From: Candidatus Gastranaerophilales bacterium
Lineage (GTDB): Bacteria > Cyanobacteriota > Vampirovibrionia > Gastranaerophilales > Gastranaerophilaceae
Assembly: GCA_944323615.1 (NCBI GenBank)
Contig: CALUTG010000003.1
Coordinates: 19,862 to 83,861 of the forward strand
DNA: 64,000 nt
Direction: 5' to 3'
Positions 57,498-64,000 of the stretch are shown piece after piece. The position numbers and the translations under genes are program-made. The notes below the pieces were generated by a model that did not search any database, was not told the DNA's origin, and saw only the letters and a program-made list of their open reading frames with translations. Within the stretch, counting starts at the first letter, position 1. Every line of letters starts with the position of its first letter.

Positions 57498-59206
57498 CGA
57501 AAATATTAGACTGTACGATTAGAGATGGTGGGCACTTAAATGGATGGAATTTTTCCGAGGCTTGTGTAAGAGCTTCATATTTTGCCGCAGTCAAGGCAGG
57601 GGCTGATTATTTTGAAATTGGGTACCGTTTTGAAACGCCAAAACCCGACTGGGGAAAATTCGCCAAGTGCGATGATGATTATATCTTTACACTTTTTGAA
57701 CCGAACGAAAAATGTAAACTTTCAGTCATGATTGACGCAGGTAAATCAACATTAGATGATTTTAGAGAATGCAAACCGGATTTAACACCAATTAGTTTAG
57801 TTAGAGTTGCAACCTACCCGCAAAAACTTGACATTGCATTTGAACTTGCTGAAGGTCTTAAGGCGAAAGGCTATGAAGTATTTTTGAACTTGATGGCAAT
57901 TTCTGAATATAAAGAAGAACATTTTAACCAAATCAAAAATTGGAGAAATAAAAATCTAATTGATGCGGTATGTTTTGCTGATAGTTTTGGATCTTTTATT
58001 CCTGATGATATTTTGAAATATCAAAAAATATTAAAAGACATAGGATTTAAAAATATTTGTTTTCATTCACATAATAATTTACAGCTGGCATTCGCAAATT
58101 CCATTAAAGCATTAGATGCGGGATTTTATTGTATAGATGCCTCAATTTATGGAATGGGCAGAGGTTCGGGAAATCTTCCTATAGAAATAATGACAGGATA
58201 TTTGAATAAAACAGGGCATAAAGAATATAACCCGGTTGCATATATAGATGTCATTGAACGATTCTATTTGGAGCTTTCCAAAGAAACCCCCTGGGGATAT
58301 CGAATTCAGTCACTAATCGGAGGATTAAAAAATATTCATCCTTATTATGTTAATGAATTATATGAAAAAAAATCTTTTACAATAAATGAAATTTGGAATG
58401 CTGCTGGACTTGTAAAGAAGAATGCCCCTATATCGTTTAGTGCTGATAATTTGAATAATGTATTGTCTGATAAATTTGTTAACTATGATGATATTAAAGT
58501 TAGGAATAAACTTTATATTCTCCCTGAAGAAGATGCATTCACGCAAAATAAAGTTGAATTCAAAAATTGTCATAAAGGAAGAAACTTTTTAATAATTGCA
58601 AACGGTTCTTCTATACTTGAAAACAGAGAAAAAATACAACATTTTATAAAAGACAAAAATTGTATTGTCATAGGTACAAACTTTTTAAATCATCTTTTTA
58701 TCCCTGATTACCATTGTTTTATAAATAGAAAAAGATTTTTAAAATACATTGAAAGCGTAGATAAAGAATCAACACTTCTACTTCCCTCATACTTTGGAAG
58801 AAAACTTGTAAAGGAAAACACAAAAAACAATGTACTCTATTTCGATGCGGAACAAAATGAGGATATAAATAACGTTGTATTTAAGGGAGATAAACACGTA
58901 TACAAATACTTAAATGTTGCAATATCTGCAATTTATTGTGCGTATCAAATGGGTGCAAAAGAAATATTTACTGTAGGATTAGACGGTTTTGGAGAAAATG
59001 CTGAAAAATTAGAATTCTTTTATAAAGAGGATGATGTTTATGATAATAAATCTGAACTAATGAAGGCTTATGAAGAATTTACTGTTAACTTGGATATAGT
59101 AAATAAATTTTTAGAAAACGAATCAATTCCATTTTCTATTATAACCAAAACTTCTCATGACAAATATTACAGCGATATTTTGGAGGATAGAGCTTATGCC
59201 ATTTAA
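57494..59206 (+). CDS. HMGL-type aldolase fused to DUF115-like domain
   Basis: 570 residues. Residues 1-300 are a DRE-TIM barrel: ILDCTIRDGGHLNGWNF (Arg-Asp pair) and the metal site CFHSHNNLQLAF, as in 4-hydroxy-2-oxovalerate aldolases. Residues about 355-560 (FLIIANGSSILENREKI, CIVIGTNFLNHLFIPDYHCF, FTVGLDGFGENAE) resemble the DUF115/MptE-like nucleotide-sugar-associated domain. The fusion suggests a carbon-carbon-forming step linked to glycan assembly. It overlaps both neighbours. The exact substrate is unknown. Confidence 0.75.
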   Translation: MTKILDCTIRDGGHLNGWNFSEACVRASYFAAVKAGADYFEIGYRFETPKPDWGKFAKCDDDYIFTLFEPNEKCKLSVMIDAGKSTLDDFRECKPDLTPISLVRVATYPQKLDIAFELAEGLKAKGYEVFLNLMAISEYKEEHFNQIKNWRNKNLIDAVCFADSFGSFIPDDILKYQKILKDIGFKNICFHSHNNLQLAFANSIKALDAGFYCIDASIYGMGRGSGNLPIEIMTGYLNKTGHKEYNPVAYIDVIERFYLELSKETPWGYRIQSLIGGLKNIHPYYVNELYEKKSFTINEIWNAAGLVKKNAPISFSADNLNNVLSDKFVNYDDIKVRNKLYILPEEDAFTQNKVEFKNCHKGRNFLIIANGSSILENREKIQHFIKDKNCIVIGTNFLNHLFIPDYHCFINRKRFLKYIESVDKESTLLLPSYFGRKLVKENTKNNVLYFDAEQNEDINNVVFKGDKHVYKYLNVAISAIYCAYQMGAKEIFTVGLDGFGENAEKLEFFYKEDDVYDNKSELMKAYEEFTVNLDIVNKFLENESIPFSIITKTSHDKYYSDILEDRAYAI

Positions 59207-59939
59207 AGATGTCATTAAAAACAAAAAACAAATGATAGGAACTTGGTGTATAATACCTTCACCTGAAGTTGTTAATGTCCTTTGTAAATCAGGATTAGAC
59301 TTTGTCTTGGTTGATTTTGAGCATAGTCCTGTAAACTTTGAAACTGCTCAAAAGATGGTTATGGCAGCACATGCTGAACAGAAATACGCAATTTCTCGTG
59401 TTGGAAAACTTGAGGAAGTTGAAATTTTAAGGAGTCTGGACATTGGTTCTGATGGAATTATTGTTCCGCATATTGAAAGTCTAAATGATGTAAATCAATG
59501 TTTAGAATATATAAAATACTTTCCAGAAGGTAATAGAGGTTATTCACCGTATACGAGAGCGGGTGGATATTGTGTTAATGCAGATTATACAAAAAATGCA
59601 AATAAAAATATTCTTTTCGGAATAATTATTGAAAGCAAAAAGGGAATTGATAATCTTGATGAGATATTATCAAGTCCGGATTTGGATTTAGTTTATCTTG
59701 GAGCTTACGATATATCAATATCATTAGGTTTAGCAGGACAAATTAATCATCCTAAAGTTGTAAAAGTTTTAAATCAATGTATTGATAAAATCATAAAAGC
59801 AGAAAAAATTGCAGGTGCAATGTATCATGCCCAAAAAGATTATGAAAGATTAACTAAACAAGGAGTTAATTTTCTTGTATACAAAGTTGATTCCTTAATT
59901 ATTAATGAAGGTTTGGAAGAAGTAAGAAAGGTAAAGTAA
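59196..59939 (+). CDS. HpcH/HpaI-family aldolase
   Basis: 247 residues from ATG 59196, chosen for the GGAGG ten bases upstream; a longer frame from 59157 has no ribosome site. VNVLCKSGLDFVLVDFEHSP, ISRVGKLEEVEILRSLDIGS and IIESKKGIDNLDEIL, LVYLGAYDISISLGL match the metal-dependent pyruvate aldolase family (Glu/Asp metal ligands). These cleave or join pyruvate and an aldehyde. Next to a pyruvate-using ThDP enzyme this could supply or consume pyruvate. Role inferred. Confidence 0.85.
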   Translation: MPFKDVIKNKKQMIGTWCIIPSPEVVNVLCKSGLDFVLVDFEHSPVNFETAQKMVMAAHAEQKYAISRVGKLEEVEILRSLDIGSDGIIVPHIESLNDVNQCLEYIKYFPEGNRGYSPYTRAGGYCVNADYTKNANKNILFGIIIESKKGIDNLDEILSSPDLDLVYLGAYDISISLGLAGQINHPKVVKVLNQCIDKIIKAEKIAGAMYHAQKDYERLTKQGVNFLVYKVDSLIINEGLEEVRKVK

Positions 59940-61705
59940 TGAATGTTTCAGAATATATAATGGAAAGATTAGCTGATGCCGGAGTAGAAAAAATTTTTAT
60001 GGTATCGGGTGGCGGAGGGATGTTTCTTATCGAAGCATTAGGAAATAATCCGAGGATTCAGCATGTGAGTAATCATCATGAACAAGCTTCTGTTATGGCC
60101 GCTGAAGGCTATCAAAGAGCTACAAGAAACTTGGGTGTGGCTCTTGTAACAACCGGTCCCGCTGCAACAAATGCTTTAACCGGTGTTTGTTGCGCTTGGA
60201 ATGATTCAATCCCAATGATGATTCTTTCCGGACAAGCGAAAACTCCGACATTAATAGGTGATACAGGAATGCGTCAAAGAGGAACTCATGAAGTTAATAT
60301 CACACCTATTGTTGCACCTGTTACTAAATATGCCGTAACAATTAAAGATGTCAAAGAAGTACGATATCATTTTGAAAAAGCTTTATATCTTGCAAAAAAT
60401 GGTCGTCCCGGACCCGTTTGGCTTGATATACCGTTAGATATTCAATCGGCAGAAATTAATCCTGCTGAATTAAAAGGATATGAACCTGAAAAAGTAACAT
60501 ATGATTTAAAACTTGATAAATTATATGCATTATTAAAAGAAGCAAAAAGGCCTTTAATACTTGCAGGGCAAGGTTTGAAACTTTCAAAAACTGAAGAAAT
60601 ATTTTTAAATATTGCCGAAAAATATAATATTCCTGTTGTGACTCCGAAGAATGGGTTTGATATGATATGGGAAGAACACCCAATGCTTGCAGGCCGAATT
60701 GGAATAAATGGTCAGCGTGCAGGTAATCTTGCTGTCCAAAATGCGGATTTCTTGCTTATTTTAGGTGCCAGACTTCCCCTTGTTACTGTTGGGTATGAAA
60801 CTGAGTTATTTGCCCCTAATGCTAAAAAGGTAATTATAGATTGTGATAAAGCTCAATTAGAGCATTGTTGGATTCATACAGATTTACAAATTGAAGCAGA
60901 TTTAAAAGAATTTATGCCGGCATTGGAATTGAAATTAAAAAATGAAGATTACAATTACAATTCTGATTTTTGGGTTAAAAAAGTTCAAGGTTATAGAACA
61001 AAATATCCAACAGTAACAAAGGATGTTATCAAACAGAAAAAATATGTTGATTCATACTTCTTTTTTGAAAGATTGTCACATTATATGAATCCTGATGATG
61101 TTTTAGTGACTGACCAAGGCGCAACTTTTTACTCTATAACAACAGCGTTTAAAGTAAAAAAAGGACAATTGGCGTTTACTAACGGTGGTTTTTCGCCTAT
61201 GGGTTATGGTCTGCCGGCGTCTGTAGGTTGTGCGTTTGCAAAAGGCGTTAACAGAGTTGTTTCTGTCAATGGAGATGGCGGCTTGCAGATGAATTTGCAA
61301 GAATTGCAAACAATAATCCATCATAATTTGAATATGAAGGTATTTGTATTCAATAATGATGGATATTTAAGTATTAAACACACTCAAACAAATTTCTTCA
61401 ATGGTCATTTAGTTGGGTCAGATCCTAAAAGCGGGGTTTCTTGTCCTGATAGTATAAAATTAGGAAAAGCTTATGGATTTAAGACTTTTAGAATAAAAAA
61501 TCATAAAGAAACCGATAAAATAATTAAAAAAGCAATGGAAACAAAAGGTCCTGTTTTGGTTGAAGTTATGATAGATCCAATGCAGCCATATTATCCTAAA
61601 GTTTCATCAAAAAAACTTCCTGACGGAACATTTAAATCGCAGCCGTTAGATAATATGTGGCCGTTTTTATCAGAAGAGGAAATGAGAGAAAACAGAAGGG
61701 TTTAA
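59939..61705 (+). CDS. ThDP-dependent acetolactate-synthase-like enzyme (YerE-like role proposed)
   Basis: 588 residues with three ThDP-enzyme domains. N-terminal: VSGGGGMFLIEAL and NHHEQASVMAAEGYQR with catalytic Glu48. Middle: PLILAGQGLKLSKTEEIF. C-terminal: VNGDGGLQMNLQELQT to VFVFNNDGYLSIK, the GDG-x26-NN ThDP site. Housekeeping acetolactate synthases lie with ilv genes; this one is in an RfbFGH cluster, as is YerE of Yersinia, which adds a two-carbon unit from pyruvate to CDP-4-keto-3,6-dideoxyglucose. Generic 2-ketoacid decarboxylation is the alternative. Confidence 0.8.
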   Translation: MNVSEYIMERLADAGVEKIFMVSGGGGMFLIEALGNNPRIQHVSNHHEQASVMAAEGYQRATRNLGVALVTTGPAATNALTGVCCAWNDSIPMMILSGQAKTPTLIGDTGMRQRGTHEVNITPIVAPVTKYAVTIKDVKEVRYHFEKALYLAKNGRPGPVWLDIPLDIQSAEINPAELKGYEPEKVTYDLKLDKLYALLKEAKRPLILAGQGLKLSKTEEIFLNIAEKYNIPVVTPKNGFDMIWEEHPMLAGRIGINGQRAGNLAVQNADFLLILGARLPLVTVGYETELFAPNAKKVIIDCDKAQLEHCWIHTDLQIEADLKEFMPALELKLKNEDYNYNSDFWVKKVQGYRTKYPTVTKDVIKQKKYVDSYFFFERLSHYMNPDDVLVTDQGATFYSITTAFKVKKGQLAFTNGGFSPMGYGLPASVGCAFAKGVNRVVSVNGDGGLQMNLQELQTIIHHNLNMKVFVFNNDGYLSIKHTQTNFFNGHLVGSDPKSGVSCPDSIKLGKAYGFKTFRIKNHKETDKIIKKAMETKGPVLVEVMIDPMQPYYPKVSSKKLPDGTFKSQPLDNMWPFLSEEEMRENRRV

Positions 61706-61708
61706 TAA

Positions 61709-63829
61709 ATGAATAAATTTATATCTAAAATAAGAAATGAAATAAATATTAATTATTTGCTGGGTTTAGGCATATCAATAATTGTTCCTTTACTCATTAT
61801 GCTTTTATATTGGAATAAATCTATTGCTAATTATGATGGTTGGTACAATTTGTATGCACAAGATTTTTTAAATGGACGCCTTCCATATCGGGATTTTCAT
61901 TTTTTGATGCCTCCGGTATTTTTATACATTTGGACAATAATACAAAAAATTTTTGGAGACAGTTTAATAGTTTTCCATACAGCGTCCGTTGTTTGTAAAT
62001 GTTTATTCTCAGGGGCTTTGTATTATACTTTTACCCGTTTCTATAACTATAAAATAAGCACTGTTGCAACACTATTTTCTTCCGCTATAATGCTTATGCC
62101 GCCGTTTGATAATTGTACATTTTCTTATAATGAAGTTGTTCCATTAATATGTGTTATATTAATAAATGTCCTTATAAGTTTTACCAATATACTGTATTGT
62201 CAACGCAAAATAAATTATCAACTTATTATTTTGTTGGCTGTAATAAATACAATTTTATTTTTCACTAAACAAACTTATGGGATAATTGTGCCATTAGGCT
62301 TTTTAATTATATATTCTCTGATATTGCTTGTAAACAGCAATATAAAAACCTATCTTAAAACATTATTTGTATATTTCTTAACATCATTTGTAACCAGTAT
62401 CATTATATTTTTGCCGATTCTTAACAAAAATATCATAACACTTTATGTGTCTAATGTTTATTTGGGTGCATCTGCAAAGGGTTCGGTAACAGATATTTTA
62501 ACACTGCCATTGAAAATTATTTCCAGTTATACGTATATTTGGCCTTTGTTTATATTAGCTGTGGCTATTTTTGTCCTTTTAATTCTGAAAGAATATAATA
62601 TCCTACAAATGAAAACAATGTCCCAAAAGGCTAAGTCTGTTTATATTCCTAATTTTTATATTATTTTAGTTTTTAGTATTTTTACGATATGCGCGGTATT
62701 TTTTCTAAATAAAATTCTGGTCTCCAAAACCAATTTATTAGGCATAATGTATTCAACCCGTTTAATGATTGATCAAATAGGAGCAATAGCCCAGTATGTT
62801 ACTTTCTTTACCGCACTATTCTATTTTGTAAGATTTTTTATAACAAAAAGCAATCATGATGCAAAAAGATTAATTCTTTTTGGTATTTTTACATTGGCGT
62901 TTATATCAATAACTTTTTCTTACGCTTGGCCATATATGTCATACTTCATATATGGTCTCCCGTTATGTATGTTGTTGAATTATAAAAACAAATTTCAACC
63001 TCTAATTGAAATAGTTTCTTTTTTATTTCTTATGTTATTAATATTCTTGGTGAGTTGGTCGAAATGTATGGTACCATTTACTTTTCACGGATATTCCAGT
63101 GTGAATGTTGCAACAGAAAGAAAAGTTTCTAAATTAAAATTTTTAAAAGGATTTGAACTTTCGAAACAAGAGGTCGATATATATGAAAATATTTATGAAA
63201 TACTAAATAAATATTTGGAAAAAGATGATAAAATATTTTGTTTTATAAATAACACTTTATTTTATAAATTATTCGACAGAGAGCCGTTTTATGACGACAA
63301 TTATAATTTATATTGGGATATTTCTCCCGATCTTCAGACTAAAGAGATATACGACAAACTTTCCTTAAGCTCTGGACTAAAAAGACCTAAAGTTATAATT
63401 TATTTTGAAAATCCTGAGTATTGCATAAGTTTTCATGAAAAATATTTCAGAAACAGAAGTAAGGATAACTATCAGAGAAAAATTGATATATTATTAAAAA
63501 CCTTTATAAAAAATAAAGATTATGTTGTCGTAAAAAATTATAATTCCGATAATTTTTATAAAAACAATTTAAAATTTTCTAACCAATACAAACTTATATT
63601 AAGCAAAAATAATGAATTAGAAAAGTTGTATAAAAATTATAACTATGATAAAAACTTTGATTTTAATATATATCAGAATATAACAAGACTGCAAAAAGAA
63701 ATAAATGAAATTTCAAAAAGTATTAAAAAGAATTCAAGTGATGCCGATAGATTTTTTATAGATAACACCTTTAATATAAAAATTCTGGTTCGTAAAGATG
63801 TATATTACAATGAGGTTAACAATAAATGA
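61709..63829 (+). CDS. Multi-span GT-C glycosyltransferase-like membrane protein
   Basis: 706 residues. About ten to twelve hydrophobic helices span 20-460. Near the start, IANYDGWYNLYAQDFLNGRL and PYRDFHFLMPPVFLYIWTI match the first periplasmic loop of GT39/ArnT-like enzymes (acidic residue, then LPYRD-x-x-x-x-PP). The last ~230 residues are a soluble, Lys/Asn-rich domain. It probably transfers a sugar from a lipid carrier on the outer face of the membrane. Tighter AT bias than its neighbours suggests separate acquisition. Confidence 0.75.
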   Translation: MNKFISKIRNEININYLLGLGISIIVPLLIMLLYWNKSIANYDGWYNLYAQDFLNGRLPYRDFHFLMPPVFLYIWTIIQKIFGDSLIVFHTASVVCKCLFSGALYYTFTRFYNYKISTVATLFSSAIMLMPPFDNCTFSYNEVVPLICVILINVLISFTNILYCQRKINYQLIILLAVINTILFFTKQTYGIIVPLGFLIIYSLILLVNSNIKTYLKTLFVYFLTSFVTSIIIFLPILNKNIITLYVSNVYLGASAKGSVTDILTLPLKIISSYTYIWPLFILAVAIFVLLILKEYNILQMKTMSQKAKSVYIPNFYIILVFSIFTICAVFFLNKILVSKTNLLGIMYSTRLMIDQIGAIAQYVTFFTALFYFVRFFITKSNHDAKRLILFGIFTLAFISITFSYAWPYMSYFIYGLPLCMLLNYKNKFQPLIEIVSFLFLMLLIFLVSWSKCMVPFTFHGYSSVNVATERKVSKLKFLKGFELSKQEVDIYENIYEILNKYLEKDDKIFCFINNTLFYKLFDREPFYDDNYNLYWDISPDLQTKEIYDKLSLSSGLKRPKVIIYFENPEYCISFHEKYFRNRSKDNYQRKIDILLKTFIKNKDYVVVKNYNSDNFYKNNLKFSNQYKLILSKNNELEKLYKNYNYDKNFDFNIYQNITRLQKEINEISKSIKKNSSDADRFFIDNTFNIKILVRKDVYYNEVNNK

Positions 63830-64000
63830 GAATATTATTGACGGGCTCCGGAGGATTTGTCGGGAAAAATTTAAAAGAATATTTTTGTACTGAACATGAA
63901 CTTTTAACCCCCCGAAGCTTTGAGCTTAATCTTATTGAACAAAATCAAGTAGAGACCTTTTTTAATCATAATAAAATTTATTTTATAATACACTGCGGCT
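63826..64000 (+). CDS. NAD-dependent epimerase/reductase, cut by window edge
   Basis: The first 58 residues are visible: RILLTGSGGFVGKNLKEYF is the GxxGxxG dinucleotide-binding start of extended SDR enzymes, followed by NLIEQNQVETFFNHNKIYFI. ATGA overlap with the previous gene shows it belongs to the operon. In the yersiniose pathway a reductase of this kind (YerF) finishes the sugar, so it is a candidate; an epimerase is equally possible. Confidence 0.75.
   Translation, partial: MRILLTGSGGFVGKNLKEYFCTEHELLTPRSFELNLIEQNQVETFFNHNKIYFIIHCG

Overview
The window reads as one chromosomal stretch of an AT-rich, gut-type bacterium. The best guess is a non-photosynthetic cyanobacterial relative (Vampirovibrionia/Melainabacteria, order Gastranaerophilales). 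Support for this: a protein resembling the cyanobacterial LdpA family (55774-56742), proteins without signal peptides that carry an N-terminal Ser-Phe-Lys stretch (33985-34203, 47307-48896), and the mix of housekeeping genes. The taxonomic call is inference and was not tested by search.

Region 1 (1 to about 30,052) is most of a prophage with podovirus-like (short-tailed) gene order. Its left end, including the integrase and attL, lies before base 1. Leftward early genes (371 back to base 1 and 5241-387) encode a sigma-4-like regulator, a LuxR-type HTH protein, RusA, a replication protein with an iteron-like repeat field, and a Cas4/RecE-like exonuclease paired with a putative annealing protein. 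A control region with palindromes and a Cro/CI-like repressor follow (5242-6010). Next come lysogeny or accessory genes: a secreted protein, a candidate small RNA, and a Panacea-type toxin-antitoxin pair. The rightward late operon (8534-29721) holds terminase, portal, scaffold, capsid, tail nozzle-like protein, ejection-type proteins, two tail fibre genes each followed by a related small partner gene, an HNH nuclease and lysis genes. A strong hairpin terminator sits directly in front of this operon, which suggests antitermination control. The right attachment site is a 3' tRNA-Leu fragment at 30001-30052.

Region 2 (30.45-49.8 kb) is core chromosome: dnaB, mntP, a short purL-like gene, ribF, a formyltransferase, aroB-aroK-aroC, ispG, a phosphodiesterase, an XRE regulator with its own operator, ispH, a four-domain S1 protein, an oxidoreductase, a CDP-alcohol phosphatidyltransferase behind an 8-bp tandem repeat, trmL, a NAD(P)HX dehydratase, a 5'-nucleotidase-like protein, ruvA and tRNA-Ser(UGA).

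Region 3 (49.8 kb to the end) is a surface-sugar locus. It opens with a Mu-type DNA-binding remnant, then a FimB/FimE-sized tyrosine recombinase. Immediately after that gene are two perfect 20-bp inverted repeats enclosing 128 bp of AT-rich DNA with promoter-like sequences: the layout of a phase-variable invertible promoter. Downstream is a tightly packed operon: glycosyltransferase, rfbF-rfbG-rfbH (making CDP-4-keto-3,6-dideoxyglucose), an LdpA-like two-cluster ferredoxin protein, a HAD phosphatase, an HMGL-type aldolase fused to a DUF115-like domain, an HpcH/HpaI aldolase, an acetolactate-synthase-like ThDP enzyme, a multi-membrane-span glycosyltransferase and the start of an NAD-dependent reductase/epimerase. 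The set resembles a pathway to a yersiniose-like branched 3,6-dideoxyhexose. The usual RfbH reductase is missing from the window, and the ferredoxin protein overlaps rfbH. The proposed on/off expression of an unusual surface sugar in this lineage is the most interesting system here.
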